Assembly (NCBI GenBank): GCA_003550275.1
Contig: QXCW01000002.1
Location: 1,550,001-1,614,000, forward strand
Reading direction: 5' to 3'
Origin: Flavobacteriaceae bacterium MAR_2010_72
Lineage (GTDB): Bacteria; Bacteroidota; Bacteroidia; Flavobacteriales; Flavobacteriaceae
Length of the DNA stretch: 64,000 nucleotides
Shown here piece by piece: positions 1-8,939 of this stretch. Below the pieces are notes generated by a model. The model saw only the letters and a program-made list of their open reading frames with translations. It did not search any database and had not been told where the DNA came from. Position 1 is the stretch's first letter. Each line of letters opens with the position of its first letter. The translations under genes and the position numbers were made by a program.

Positions 1-50
1 TATACGTGTTGTTATTTTTCTTCGCGCTTATTGGAGCTTCAGCATTTTAA
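1..50 (+). CDS. C-terminal end of a membrane protein (partial)
   Basis: The third forward frame is open from the window edge to a TAA at 48-50. The last residues read YVLLFFFALIGASAF, a hydrophobic tail typical of a membrane segment. A strong hairpin terminator follows 16 bases later, which supports a real gene end. Too little is present to name the family. Confidence 0.4.
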   Translation, partial: YVLLFFFALIGASAF

Positions 51-65
51 GACATTATATAACTA

Positions 66-103
66 AAAAACGGCTTATCTAGATTAGTAGATAAGCCGTT
101 TTT
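66..103. terminator. Bidirectional terminator
   Basis: A perfect 15-bp inverted repeat (66-80 with 89-103), with core ACGGCTTATCT and an 8-base loop, is flanked by A and T runs. It lies between a rightward gene end and the leftward gene ending at 114, so it probably serves both strands. Confidence 0.85.
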
Positions 104-113
104 ATTGAATTTA

Positions 114-443
114 TTATTGATTTTGTTCCCATTGTCCCATCATTTCTCTGGATTGCTCCATGATATTGTCCCAGCCTATAGTATAAATTCTATAAATGGT
201 AAATAGTAAGTACAGGATGTTTATGATTAAAATGACCATCGCCACTATTTTAGCCGTATTCATTGACTTTACGGTGCTTAAGTCGTAATCTTCTGGATTG
301 GCCTGTACAGCTTTAAGCTTATTTTGAGCTATAAAAAAGGCGATACCGGCAAGAATAAATCCAAAGCCGCCAAAGCAACAGCAAAACAAGCCAAGAATGG
401 CAAGCACATATACTAAAGTGGGATTAAGTCGTTGTTGTTCCAT
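114..443 (-). CDS. CCC-motif small membrane protein
   Basis: This 109-residue protein has a short polar N-terminus, a hydrophobic segment at about residues 10-40 carrying three consecutive cysteines (21-23), a charged stretch and a second membrane segment at about 64-85. The pattern LxxFCCCFGG with a following GIA matches the Bacteroidota 'CCC motif membrane protein' family, whose function is unknown. It is second in a two-gene leftward operon, 14 bases behind a DUF2752 protein, and that pairing is common in Flavobacteriia. It ends at a strong terminator. Confidence 0.8.
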   Translation of the reverse strand: MEQQRLNPTLVYVLAILGLFCCCFGGFGFILAGIAFFIAQNKLKAVQANPEDYDLSTVKSMNTAKIVAMVILIINILYLLFTIYRIYTIGWDNIMEQSREMMGQWEQNQ

Positions 444-457
444 GATTTTAATAATTT

Positions 458-742
458 TTAAGTGGTTAATTTATAAATGTAGCTAACAATTATAATTACA
501 ACAGACAGGATGGCCAGTGTATTTATAAGTTTTGAAGCATGTTTAAATTTGAAAAAAAAGTTAATTCCTATTAAAACGAATAGGGGAATCAATGTGTAAA
601 TAGCTGGATACATATGAAACGCGGCTACAAATTCACCATGAATTAAAAGCGAAACAGAACGTTGGCTACCACAACCCAAACATTCAAAACCGAACAGTTG
701 TTTGTTTAGGCAAGGCAGCATAAAGTTTTCTAGTGACAGCAT
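458..742 (-). CDS. DUF2752 membrane protein
   Basis: This is a small DUF2752 protein. The diagnostic N-terminal part has LPC followed by FECLGCGSQR, a conserved Cys-x-Gly-Cys-Gly motif, then two hydrophobic segments. I start it at the ATG at 742 rather than a TTG at 760: a TAnnTTTG -7 box at 762-769 would put the transcript start near 755, and the family begins close to the LPC motif. That gives 94 residues. Function is unknown. The gene leads an operon with the CCC-motif protein. Confidence 0.82.
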   Translation of the reverse strand: MLSLENFMLPCLNKQLFGFECLGCGSQRSVSLLIHGEFVAAFHMYPAIYTLIPLFVLIGINFFFKFKHASKLINTLAILSVVIIIVSYIYKLTT

Positions 743-761
743 TGTAGCATTGTATTGCAAC

Positions 762-769
762 CAAAAATA
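762..769 (-). promoter_or_regulatory. -7 promoter box of the DUF2752 operon
   Basis: The minus strand reads TATTTTTG, a perfect TAnnTTTG box of the Bacteroidota primary sigma factor, about 20 bases before the ATG at 742. I see no clear TTG at the -33 spacing. Confidence 0.45.
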
Positions 770-824
770 TAAAAAATCGAATAGGTTTTTTAATTCCTCT
801 AATTTAAAATTGATTTATTAAATG

Positions 825-832
825 TAATTTTG
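825..832 (+). promoter_or_regulatory. -7 promoter box before the small membrane protein
   Basis: TAATTTTG matches TAnnTTTG and lies 24 bases before the ATG at 856. The -33 region is only TTTA-like (about 803-806). Confidence 0.42.
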
Positions 833-855
833 ATGGATAAAAACGTTTCAAGCCT

Positions 856-1053
856 ATGAATCTTTCAAAAATTATTAGCTATATCTTAATTGCCATAGGC
901 GGAGTTGTTGCCGTATATGCCCAAGCGCAAGAAGATCAAAATCAAATGATTTTGATTGGAGGAATTGTTGTTTTAATGATTGGGGTGTATAGTGTTTCTA
1001 GAGGAATACCTGGTAAATCAAATGAAGAAGACACTAAAGATGACAATCAATAA
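856..1053 (+). CDS. Small two-helix membrane protein, unknown
   Basis: A 65-residue protein with two hydrophobic helices (about residues 6-22 and 30-48) separated by a short polar loop (QAQEDQNQ), and an acidic, hydrophilic tail rich in D, E, K and N. I do not recognise the family. It is followed after two bases by the Smr-domain gene, so the two are probably co-transcribed from the -7 box at 825. Confidence 0.65.
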   Translation: MNLSKIISYILIAIGGVVAVYAQAQEDQNQMILIGGIVVLMIGVYSVSRGIPGKSNEEDTKDDNQ

Positions 1054-1055
1054 TC

Positions 1056-1613
1056 ATGAATTTTAAGGTTGGCGACATAGTAGCCGTTTTGGATGACAAC
1101 ATATTTGGTACCGTTATAAAAGTTACTGGTAATACTGTCACCGTTGAGTCTTCAGATGGTTTTGAGTTTGAATTTGAAGCTCATGAGCTGATACTTTCTA
1201 AAGATCAGAATTTTTCTTCAGCAATTTTCAACGACTATTCCATAAATGAAATTTTAAAGGAAAAAGAAGCTTCTAAAAAGCGTAAAGTCCCTAAATTAAG
1301 GCCGAAAGAACGCACACTGCCTGCCATGGAGGTGGATCTTCATATACATCATTTAACCGATTCTACAAGGCAAATGAATAATTTTGAGATGTTGAATTTA
1401 CAATTGGATACGGCCAAACGTCAATTAGAATTCGCCATCAAAAAACGTATTCAAAAAGTAGTGTTTATACATGGGGTTGGTGAAGGTGTTTTAAGGGCAG
1501 AATTGGAAACACTTTTTGGACGCTACGACAATGTAAAATACTACGAAGCTGACTATAAAAAATACGGATTAGGTGCTACGGAGGTTTACATCTACCAAAA
1601 TACTAATCCCTAA
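1056..1613 (+). CDS. DUF2027/Smr-domain protein
   Basis: This 185-residue protein has an N-terminal small beta-barrel (residues 3-48, beginning [12 protein letters not shown]), a basic linker (about 68-88, [13 protein letters not shown]) and a C-terminal Smr domain. The Smr signatures are DLHIHHL (94-100), [11 protein letters not shown] (137-147) and GLGATEVYI (171-179). Smr domains are nucleic-acid binding, often nicking or cleaving, folds also found at the end of MutS2. The actual substrate of this DUF2027 class is not known. The 3' end overlaps the converging lipoprotein gene by four bases. Confidence 0.85.
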   Translation: MNFKVGDIVAVLDDNIFGTVIKVTGNTVTVESSDGFEFEFEAHELILSKDQNFSSAIFNDYSINEILKEKEASKKRKVPKLRPKERTLPAMEVDLHIHHLTDSTRQMNNFEMLNLQLDTAKRQLEFAIKKRIQKVVFIHGVGEGVLRAELETLFGRYDNVKYYEADYKKYGLGATEVYIYQNTNP

Positions 1614-2521
1614 TTGAAAATAGGTGACGCTGTTCTAGTTTTACTTGTTATTGAGCTATCATTTAAAGTGCCAAAATCAAGTGTTGTAATTGAGATATTT
1701 GGAAAGGCCACATTTTGAACCAAAATCGCAACTTGATAGGTTTGAAAAACAGTATGAGTCCTAAACGCAGTAGCAGTTTTAGTGGTGCTTATGGCAGGAT
1801 TTAAATAATCAGGACCAACGTTCGGGTCTGAAATGTCATTAACCGGATTTAGATCTTGAGAAATGTTTTCTTCATCACGTGTTTTAACACCATCATTGTC
1901 ATCGTCAGCATCCAAATAATCTGGAATACCATCGCCATCAGAATCCTGGGCGTTACTTAACCCGTTTGCAACGCTGTAGTTAGCTTTTTCGGCAGAAGTT
2001 GGAACATTATCGCCATCGTCGTCCTGATCTAAATAATTAGGAATACCATCGCCATCTGTATCATCATCAGTTAAATCACCGTTGCCATTAATATCTTCTG
2101 AAGCCGCCGGAATCCCATCATTGTCATCTTCAATTAAAAGTGTCGTAATGGTTATGGTTCCAGACGTACTTTCTGAACTACTTTTAATATCAATATTCGC
2201 CGGAGGTATATCGTTACAAAAGAGATCACTCGCATTGGGTTGGGTTCCATAGGTTCGGTAGGTAATTCGATTTGTAGTGCCATTGACGCTTCTTGTGAGC
2301 GTTAGGGTGTTATCTGAAGATACTGCCAAAATATCCTCAACTGTTAAACCCTGAACTTGGATGGATAGTGATTCAGAAGGATCTGTTTTTGTTTTGTAAA
2401 ACACCAATTCTCCACAAGCCTTAAACGTATCGTCAAAATCCAATTCAACTACAATAATGTCACCATCATCGCAGGTTAAACACGTTAGACTTAAGCAGAG
2501 GAGAAATAGGAATTTTCGCAT
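1610..2521 (-). CDS. Lipoprotein with thrombospondin-3-like Ca-binding repeats
   Basis: A 303-residue secreted protein. The N-terminus is a signal sequence ending in cysteines (C14/C17) before acidic residues, probably a lipoprotein signal. The middle (about residues 130-215) holds acidic DxDxDGxPDxxD repeats such as [18 protein letters not shown], the calcium-binding thrombospondin type 3 style common in flavobacterial surface proteins. The regions on either side of the repeats look beta-rich and I cannot assign them. It stands alone, converging with the Smr gene. Confidence 0.72.
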   Translation of the reverse strand: MRKFLFLLCLSLTCLTCDDGDIIVVELDFDDTFKACGELVFYKTKTDPSESLSIQVQGLTVEDILAVSSDNTLTLTRSVNGTTNRITYRTYGTQPNASDLFCNDIPPANIDIKSSSESTSGTITITTLLIEDDNDGIPAASEDINGNGDLTDDDTDGDGIPNYLDQDDDGDNVPTSAEKANYSVANGLSNAQDSDGDGIPDYLDADDDNDGVKTRDEENISQDLNPVNDISDPNVGPDYLNPAISTTKTATAFRTHTVFQTYQVAILVQNVAFPNISITTLDFGTLNDSSITSKTRTASPIFN

Positions 2522-2536
2522 GGTTCAATTTTGACA

Positions 2537-2544
2537 CAAAAATA
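2537..2544 (-). promoter_or_regulatory. -7 promoter box of the Ca-repeat lipoprotein
   Basis: The minus strand reads TATTTTTG, 15 bases before the start codon at 2521. There is no matching TTG at -33. Confidence 0.4.
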
Positions 2545-2573
2545 AGGGATTTGTGAATTTATAACGTCGCATC

Positions 2574-2603
2574 TTGAAAATAATTTTATTTACTCTATTT
2601 TTG
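2574..2603 (+). promoter_or_regulatory. Promoter of the cysteine desulfurase gene
   Basis: TTG at 2574-2576, a 19-base spacer, then TATTTTTG at 2596-2603. This is a near-ideal Bacteroidota promoter, 36 bases before the ATG at 2640. Confidence 0.65.
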
Positions 2604-2639
2604 AATTTTGAAATCAACCCATGTTGACAAAGTTCTAGA

Positions 2640-3782
2640 ATGAAACAAATTTATTTTGATAGTGCGGCAACTACCCAATTACGCGACGAAGTCATCAATA
2701 GAATGACTAATGTGCTTCGTTCAAATTTTGGAAATGCTTCATCTACACATAATTATGGAAGATCATCTAAATCTTTAATTGAAAATTCTAGAAAGGTGAT
2801 TGCATCGTATCTTAATGCATCACCGTCTGAAATCATCTTTACTTCGGGAGGCACGGAAGCCGATAATTTGGTATTACGAAGTGCTGTTAGAGATTTGGGG
2901 GTTACCGAAATTATTACCTCAAAAATTGAACATCATGCCATTTTACATACCGTTGATGAATTGGTAAAAGAATACGGTATAACCGTACAGTATGTTAAAT
3001 TAGATTCAAATGGACAGGTTGATTTTTCACATTTGGAAGCGTTACTTAAGTCATCTAAAAAACAGCTGGTAAGTTTGATGCATATCAATAACGAAATCGG
3101 TAATAAATTAGACCTTGAAAAGGCTGCCAAATTATGTAAAGCCAACCAAGCCCTGTTTCATAGCGACACTGTGCAATCTGTAGGACATTATAAGTTAGAC
3201 CTTCAACAAATACCCATAGATTTTTTGGCGGCAAGCGCCCATAAATTCCATGGTCCAAAAGGCGTTGGGTTTGCATTCATAAGAAAAAATTCAGGCTTAC
3301 GACCATTGATTTTTGGCGGTGAGCAGGAGCGTGGTTATAGAGCAGGGACAGAATCCACCCACAATATCATAGGGCTTGAGGAAGCACTTAAGCTGGCCTA
3401 TGATAATTTGGAAACCGAATCAACATATTTAAAGGATTTGAAGGCGTATTTTATTCAGCAATTAAAGGTGAATGTACCTGGTGTCATGTTCAATGGAGCA
3501 TGTGATAATTTAGATGAAAGCACCTATACGCTTTTAAATGTTTGTTTGCCTATTGCACCTGAAAAAGCACCAATGCTTCAATTTCAGTTGGATCTAAAAG
3601 GAATAGCCTGTTCTAAAGGCAGTGCTTGCCAAAGTGGAAGTAATCAAGGATCTCACGTGTTAACTGAAATTCTCAATAAGGAACAGCTAAATCGTCCATC
3701 AGTTAGATTTTCGTTCTGTAAAAACAATACAAAAGAAGAGGTTGACTATGTAATTGAGGTGTTAAAGGAGTTTTCTGCTTAA
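2640..3782 (+). CDS. Cysteine desulfurase (IscS/NifS type)
   Basis: A 380-residue PLP enzyme that removes sulfur from cysteine to give alanine and an enzyme persulfide for Fe-S cluster or thio-modification pathways. Visible landmarks are the N-terminal YFDSAATT, the GGTEADNL motif, the PLP-binding lysine in SAHKFHGPKG (K202) and the catalytic cysteine in GSACQSG (C330) on a short loop, followed by the conserved SVRFSF strand. Length and order fit the class I NifS/IscS group. No isc or suf genes adjoin it, so the specific sulfur acceptor cannot be named. Confidence 0.9.
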   Translation: MKQIYFDSAATTQLRDEVINRMTNVLRSNFGNASSTHNYGRSSKSLIENSRKVIASYLNASPSEIIFTSGGTEADNLVLRSAVRDLGVTEIITSKIEHHAILHTVDELVKEYGITVQYVKLDSNGQVDFSHLEALLKSSKKQLVSLMHINNEIGNKLDLEKAAKLCKANQALFHSDTVQSVGHYKLDLQQIPIDFLAASAHKFHGPKGVGFAFIRKNSGLRPLIFGGEQERGYRAGTESTHNIIGLEEALKLAYDNLETESTYLKDLKAYFIQQLKVNVPGVMFNGACDNLDESTYTLLNVCLPIAPEKAPMLQFQLDLKGIACSKGSACQSGSNQGSHVLTEILNKEQLNRPSVRFSFCKNNTKEEVDYVIEVLKEFSA

Positions 3783-3792
3783 GACACTTAAG

Positions 3793-6252
3793 CTAAAAAC
3801 GTGTTGATACTCTAACATTAAACACTCTCGGAGATAAATAATTGGGTATGGCATATTGTCGTTTGCTGTACACATCCCGTACCCACGTATTGGTAATAGT
3901 GTTTTGCACATCAAACATGTTGAAGATTTCAAAGCCCAAAGACAATTCTTTGAATTTGCTTTTCCATCCTTGGCTATAGATTTTATTCTGATCTACCAAA
4001 ACGTAGCTAATCCCCAAATCGGCGCGCTTGTAATCACGCAATCTATTTTGGTACTCATAAGGATTAGCATAGCTTGGCGATCCACCGGGAACGCCTGTGT
4101 TATAAACCAAGTTTAAATACATTTTTAGATCTGGGATTTTCGGTACATAATCTTGAAATAAGATACCAAACTTTAAACGTTGGTCCGTTGGTCGAGCAAT
4201 ATAGCCTTGGTTTTCAATATTTTCTTCCGTTTTTAAATAGCCAAAACTAAACCAGGATTCAGTGCCAGGAACAAACTCACCATTTAATCGTAAATCCAGA
4301 CCATAAGCATAAGCTTTGGCATTGTTTTTAGCACGGTAGCGTATTCTAACGTTTTCTAATGTATACGGATTAACATCGGTTAAATTCTTAAAATAAGCCT
4401 CTGAAACGAGTTTAAATGGTCTGTCCCACATTTTAAAACTGTATTCATTACCTAACACAATATGAAAGGATTGCTGGGCTTTCACATTAGGGCGAACCAC
4501 ACCTGAATAATCCCTCAATTCTCTATAAAAAGGTGGCTGGTAATACAAGCCGCCAGCTATTCTAAACAGCATATCTTTTTCCCAATCTGGCTTTATGGCG
4601 AATTGTGCTCTAGGACTAAAGACCGTTTGCGAACTGCCTTTGATGCCATCACCATTCACCGTCCAATTATGAACTCTGACACCCGCATTATAAAACACCT
4701 CACTATTACCCAAAGTAGATCGTTTGCTCCACTGGGCATAGGCTTGTAGTCGGTCAATAGTTACTTTGTTTGTTGCCCTTACATTTTGAAAGGCTACCAA
4801 AGGCCCATCAAAGGCTTCATAGGGCTGATTGTTGAAGGCATCGATATGTGGTGGTCGTATTGAAAATCCTGCACTATCGATGACTTCCCATTCAACTAAA
4901 CGATCCCTGATATCTTCATGTGAATATTTTATAGACCATTCGATCGTACTATTTTCAATTTTATAATCACCTTTGTGTTCAACGGTTGCAATAAGTGCAT
5001 CTAAATCATTTCTGGCGTGATTAAGTTGTGTACCAATACCTTCGGTAAATTCAACTTCTCCCAAATTTTCATCCCCAATATTACTATTAACTTCTCCTAG
5101 ACGATATTGGGCCAATATATCAAAATATTCTTCTTCAGTAGTGTGATATGTTGATGCGATAAGCTTTAAGGTTAAATCGTCATTTACGAAATAATTGGCT
5201 TTAAAAGCGCCGAATTCGGTTTGGTACTGATCTTTTTCCTGACCCTCGTAAAACACAACTAGGGCAAGCGGATTTTCCAAAGTGCCAAAATTGGTCTGTC
5301 GGCTTTGCGGCTGAAATCTGTAACGATTAAGAGAAAGATTTCCTAAAAAATTTAAATGGAACTTATCTGAAAACTTATAAGTCAAATACGTTTGTGCATC
5401 AGCAAAAACAGGTCTCACATTAGTTTCAGTTTCCAACGAATTTATTAGCAAACTATTATCACGGTACCGCGAGCCTATGATTCCAGAGAATTTAGAATCC
5501 TTACTTATAACTTCAGAAGCAATACTACCACCCAACAAACTTAAATCGGCTCGAATACCAAACTTTATAGGGTTTTTGTAGGTAATATCAAGTACTGAAG
5601 ATAATTTATCTCCGTATTTGGACTGAAAACCTCCAGCCGAAAATTCAACATTTTGAACCAAATCGGTATTGACAAAACTTAAGCCTTCTTGCTGTCCAGA
5701 ACGGATAAGAAACGGACGATACACTTCAATTTCATTGACATAAACTAAATTTTCGTCAAAATTCCCACCACGTACTGAATATTGTGTGCTCAATTCATTA
5801 GAAATATTGACACCAGGGAGAGTTTTTAAAATATTTTCAACACCAGGTTGTGCACCTTTAATGGTTCGTAACACTTCTGGGGCTATAGAGGTTATACCAT
5901 CAACCGATTGCCTTGTGTTGGTATTAATGATCACCGTAGCAATTTGTTCTATTTCGGTTTTCATCACTGGATTAAACTCCAGTTCCTGGCCATTTTTAAG
6001 GTTAAAGGTGGCAACAACTCTTTGGTACGACAGATGGGTAAATTCTACTATAACATTAGTATTGGCCTCAATTTTTAATTCAAAAAAACCGTTTGAGTTG
6101 CTTATGGTGCCTTGATTGCCGGCCTTGATATTAACTTCAGAAACAGGGACTTGGTTTTGATCTAATATGACGCCTTTTATAGTCGCCATTTGTGCAAAAC
6201 CCAGAGTGGATAGACATAAAAAAAGAAAAAGTAAGGAAAAATTAATTTTCAA
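3793..6252 (-). CDS. TonB-dependent receptor with carboxypeptidase-like regulatory domain
   Basis: An 819-residue outer-membrane receptor. It has a signal peptide (about 1-20), a carboxypeptidase D-like regulatory domain (about 22-105, IKGVILDQNQVPVSEVNIKA), a plug domain (about 115-225, with SVRGGNFDENLVYVNEIEVY) and a 22-strand type beta-barrel ending in an aromatic residue (VSTRF). It lies 8 bases downstream of an M23 peptidase gene and is probably co-transcribed with it. No SusD partner is present, so it may take up a small ligand or metal complex. The substrate cannot be read from sequence. Confidence 0.88.
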   Translation of the reverse strand: MKINFSLLFLFLCLSTLGFAQMATIKGVILDQNQVPVSEVNIKAGNQGTISNSNGFFELKIEANTNVIVEFTHLSYQRVVATFNLKNGQELEFNPVMKTEIEQIATVIINTNTRQSVDGITSIAPEVLRTIKGAQPGVENILKTLPGVNISNELSTQYSVRGGNFDENLVYVNEIEVYRPFLIRSGQQEGLSFVNTDLVQNVEFSAGGFQSKYGDKLSSVLDITYKNPIKFGIRADLSLLGGSIASEVISKDSKFSGIIGSRYRDNSLLINSLETETNVRPVFADAQTYLTYKFSDKFHLNFLGNLSLNRYRFQPQSRQTNFGTLENPLALVVFYEGQEKDQYQTEFGAFKANYFVNDDLTLKLIASTYHTTEEEYFDILAQYRLGEVNSNIGDENLGEVEFTEGIGTQLNHARNDLDALIATVEHKGDYKIENSTIEWSIKYSHEDIRDRLVEWEVIDSAGFSIRPPHIDAFNNQPYEAFDGPLVAFQNVRATNKVTIDRLQAYAQWSKRSTLGNSEVFYNAGVRVHNWTVNGDGIKGSSQTVFSPRAQFAIKPDWEKDMLFRIAGGLYYQPPFYRELRDYSGVVRPNVKAQQSFHIVLGNEYSFKMWDRPFKLVSEAYFKNLTDVNPYTLENVRIRYRAKNNAKAYAYGLDLRLNGEFVPGTESWFSFGYLKTEENIENQGYIARPTDQRLKFGILFQDYVPKIPDLKMYLNLVYNTGVPGGSPSYANPYEYQNRLRDYKRADLGISYVLVDQNKIYSQGWKSKFKELSLGFEIFNMFDVQNTITNTWVRDVYSKRQYAIPNYLSPRVFNVRVSTRF

Positions 6253-6260
6253 ACGATTTG

Positions 6261-7952
6261 TTATTTTCGGTAAAACGTTGCTTCAAATGTAGAACTATTT
6301 CCAACATTATCGGTAACAATTAGCTTCAAATTATGCTCTGCATCTTTTATAACGTTGTCGTCAAAATAATAAGTTAGACTGTTGTTCTTATATTCATATT
6401 CCATTAAAATCCACTTCCCATTAATAGTTGCGCGATAATTACTAATACCAGACAAGTCGTCGGTAATCTTAATTCTTAAGCGATCAAGTTTGCTCACCCA
6501 TTTGCCGTTTTGAAAATTTATAGGGCTTATGGCTGGTCCTTTATCATCACGTGCCAATGCAAAAGTGCCAAGGTTATTTGGGCGTGCGATAAGCGAATCT
6601 CCTTTTCTGGTGGTAAAAAGATAGCTAGGTCTTTGATAATAACCCTGTAACTCGGCAATAAATAATTTAGCCTTGTCAGGTTCACTATATTGACTTACAT
6701 CGTAATATAAGCTTATATTTTTTTGAAGCGGAATGACATCCTTATGAAGTTTTAAAGTGTCACTTCTCACATTGATATCCAAATAGGTGTCATCATAAAA
6801 GGTATTAGCTGGGAAATAAACCAAAACTTTTTCCTTTTTAAAATTCATCGGTTGGTCGGCATAGACAAAATAAGCGGGCTTTATATCATTAGTACTTGGT
6901 ACTTGATTTATTTTTTTACCAACAATTGGAATGGTTACCCAAGCTTCATTGCCTTTAAAATCTTGAATACGAATTTTATAAACTGACGACGTGCTGTCTT
7001 CAATAGTCACATAACCTTCATTTTCAACATCTTTAAACAAGCTTAAAGAGTTGCCTTTTTCAAGAAACAATTTTTGAATTCTTGCCTTTTCGGTTTTAAA
7101 GATTTCGTAATCCACAAACCTGTTGATGTGCTTACTCTCATCGAAGCTAAAACGCTTAAAATCTATTTCCAGGCTCTTATTACCATTAAAAAAGGTTTGA
7201 ATGTTGCTTAATCCGTTATTGTTTGGTGCAAGATCCTGTTTGTCATTACTTTCAATACCAAATCCAACAGTGCCGTAAGCCACAACATTTTCGGTGGTAT
7301 AGTTACCATTTTTGTCGGGTATCAAGCGCAATTCCGATCTTTTGTTTTTGTTGTTAACGAAGGAGGTTTCATCCTTCACAAAGGCATATACTTTAGTTAC
7401 ATAGGGCGCACGGCTATCTTGTATGTCTATTCCAAATAACATTGGGTTTATGGGGCGCTCCTGATTATCACGGATTTCAAAATGCAAATGAGGACCGGCA
7501 GAACTACCAGTATTGCCAGATAGCGCAACTATCTCATCTGTAACAATAGGAAGTTCGTTTGGAGTAGGGAAGACCTCAACTTCATAAGTTTCTTTTTGAT
7601 ATTGACATTCCTTAATGTAGGCCTCAATTCTTGGTGAAAATTTTTGTAAATGGCCGTAAACGGACGTATAACCATTGGGATGGGTAATATATAAGGCTTT
7701 ACCATAACCATAATGTGAAATCTTTATTCTACTCACATAACCTTCGGCTATACTGTACACATTCAAACCTTGACGCTGTTGAGTTTTAATATCCAGTCCC
7801 GAATGAAAATGATTAGAACGCAATTCGCCAAACGTGCCGGCAAGTACAAGCTCAATATCCAATGGTGACCTAAAATAATCTTTTGGGTACTCTATTTGTG
7901 AAAAACAAAGGTTTGAGGCTAGTAGGATTAACAAGTAATATTTCATAGGCAA
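6261..7952 (-). CDS. M23 family metallopeptidase
   Basis: A 563-residue secreted peptidase. After a signal peptide (about 1-18) comes a LytM-type M23 domain (about 40-175) with zinc ligands in HSGLD (H50, D54) and HLHFEIR (H157), plus GHL at 100-102. About 380 residues of beta-rich sequence follow. M23 enzymes cleave peptide cross-links of peptidoglycan. Having all the catalytic residues makes an active hydrolase likely, unlike degenerate M23 scaffolds. It leads the operon with the TonB receptor. Confidence 0.85.
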   Translation of the reverse strand: MPMKYYLLILLASNLCFSQIEYPKDYFRSPLDIELVLAGTFGELRSNHFHSGLDIKTQQRQGLNVYSIAEGYVSRIKISHYGYGKALYITHPNGYTSVYGHLQKFSPRIEAYIKECQYQKETYEVEVFPTPNELPIVTDEIVALSGNTGSSAGPHLHFEIRDNQERPINPMLFGIDIQDSRAPYVTKVYAFVKDETSFVNNKNKRSELRLIPDKNGNYTTENVVAYGTVGFGIESNDKQDLAPNNNGLSNIQTFFNGNKSLEIDFKRFSFDESKHINRFVDYEIFKTEKARIQKLFLEKGNSLSLFKDVENEGYVTIEDSTSSVYKIRIQDFKGNEAWVTIPIVGKKINQVPSTNDIKPAYFVYADQPMNFKKEKVLVYFPANTFYDDTYLDINVRSDTLKLHKDVIPLQKNISLYYDVSQYSEPDKAKLFIAELQGYYQRPSYLFTTRKGDSLIARPNNLGTFALARDDKGPAISPINFQNGKWVSKLDRLRIKITDDLSGISNYRATINGKWILMEYEYKNNSLTYYFDDNVIKDAEHNLKLIVTDNVGNSSTFEATFYRK

Positions 7953-7962
7953 ATCAATAACA

Positions 7963-7993
7963 CGAAAGTATAAATTTGTAAATCATCTTCAAA
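7963..7993 (-). promoter_or_regulatory. Promoter of the M23-TonB receptor operon
   Basis: On the minus strand TTTG (7990-7993) is followed after 19 bases by TACTTTCG (7963-7970), one base off TAnnTTTG and just upstream of the M23 start. Confidence 0.45.
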
Positions 7994-8068
7994 GTTTAAT
8001 TATACATTGCTTTAAAAACAAAGCTTTGACAACTATAATTAATAATTTTAAAATTTATTGCAAAACAA

Positions 8069-8099
8069 TTGTGATTTTTCATTAGGTATGTTAACTTTG
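8069..8099 (+). promoter_or_regulatory. Promoter of the coiled-coil/zapA operon
   Basis: TTG at 8069-8071, a 20-base spacer and TAACTTTG at 8092-8099. The predicted start is about 18 bases before the ATG at 8124. Confidence 0.65.
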
Positions 8100-8123
8100 T
8101 TACATCAGTATTGAAATTTGTAC

Positions 8124-8414
8124 ATGAGTAAAATTGAAGATGTTGTAGATTCTTTAGAGAATAAAATAAGTAAGGTATTACACAAGTTAGAGGTTTTGAA
8201 ACAGACCAACACCAAACTTTCGGAAGAATTAACAATACAACAGCAAAAATATATTCAACAACAAGAAGAAATGACTTCTTGGATTGAAAAATATGAATCG
8301 CTCAAGATTGCAAATTCATTACTTGGCAGTGATGAAAACAATAAAGAAACCAAGCTCAAAATAAACGCCTTAATCAGAGACATTGATCATTGTATAGCTC
8401 AATTATCTGAATAG
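8124..8414 (+). CDS. Small coiled-coil protein upstream of ZapA (ZapB-like by context)
   Basis: A 96-residue, almost wholly helical protein with heptad-like spacing (about 3-65, ENKISKVLHKLEVLKQTN) and no membrane segment. I use the ATG at 8124, because the upstream TTG is too close to the promoter. It sits 16 bases before zapA, and this pair is typical of Flavobacteriia. By length, coiled-coil nature and neighbour it could play a ZapB-like role bridging ZapA and the Z-ring, but homology to ZapB cannot be shown by eye. Confidence 0.7.
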   Translation: MSKIEDVVDSLENKISKVLHKLEVLKQTNTKLSEELTIQQQKYIQQQEEMTSWIEKYESLKIANSLLGSDENNKETKLKINALIRDIDHCIAQLSE

Positions 8415-8430
8415 CGTAACATACAGGTTT

Positions 8431-8724
8431 ATGGCAGAACAGCTTAAAATAAAGCTTTCAATAGCTAACAGAGTGTACCCTTTAACTATTGCGCCTAGTC
8501 AGGAAGAAGGGTTGCGAAAAGCAGCAAAAAAAATTGAAGCCATGATCTCTCAATTTGAGCAAAATTATTCTGTAAGGGATAAGCAAGATGTTTTAGCCAT
8601 GTGTGCTTTGCAATTTGCTTCTCAAGTAGAACAAAGGTCAATAGATAAAGAGTATGTAAATGAAGACGTTCAAAACAGGCTTATAGCTTTAGACGAACTT
8701 TTACATTCACAGTTAAGCTCTTAA
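8431..8724 (+). CDS. zapA: Cell division protein ZapA
   Basis: A 97-residue ZapA-family protein that cross-links FtsZ filaments at the division ring. The N-terminal head (LKIKLSIANRVYPLTI, with EEGLRKAAKKI) matches the family, followed by a C-terminal coiled coil. Length is normal. It is second in an operon with a small coiled-coil protein. Directly downstream is a candidate 6S RNA, the same order (zapA then ssrS) as in E. coli. Confidence 0.88.
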   Translation: MAEQLKIKLSIANRVYPLTIAPSQEEGLRKAAKKIEAMISQFEQNYSVRDKQDVLAMCALQFASQVEQRSIDKEYVNEDVQNRLIALDELLHSQLSS

Positions 8725-8739
8725 CGTTCTTTTAAATTA

Positions 8740-8920
8740 AATAAGGTTACTGCCTACATTAGTTATTTTTTTTGATAAACTCAACGTTAATTCTTTAAAA
8801 AGGGTGAGTTTAAGTTGTAAAACCGTGCTGCCTTTGAGCAGATTTTTGATCAGCTTGTTAGCCCTAAACTTGTTTTTAAGGAGTTTATACAAAATTTGAA
8901 ACTGGTGTAGGCTTTTTTTA
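8740..8920 (+). ncRNA. ssrS: Candidate 6S RNA (6S-Flavo type)
   Basis: The 215-base gap between zapA and rny holds a structured, non-coding segment. A 12-bp closing stem pairs 8752-8763 with 8901-8912 (GCCTACA with TGTAGGC, extended by G-U pairs), directly followed by a T7 tract (8913-8919) like an intrinsic terminator. Inside, ATAAACTC (8775-8782) can pair either with GAGTTTAT (8881-8888) or locally with TGAGTTT (8805-8811), and a CTGC/GCAG hairpin lies at 8828-8841. One long rod with an internal bulge and alternative pairing is the hallmark of 6S RNA, which sequesters RNA polymerase. The zapA context supports this. Not confirmed by a covariance model. Confidence 0.68.
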
Positions 8921-8939
8921 TATATAAAACTAACTAAAC

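Noticed and set aside
3777-3793. GCTTAA/TTAAGC hairpin between the cysteine desulfurase and the TonB receptor as a terminator
   Set aside because: Six AT-rich pairs and no T tract; too weak to call.
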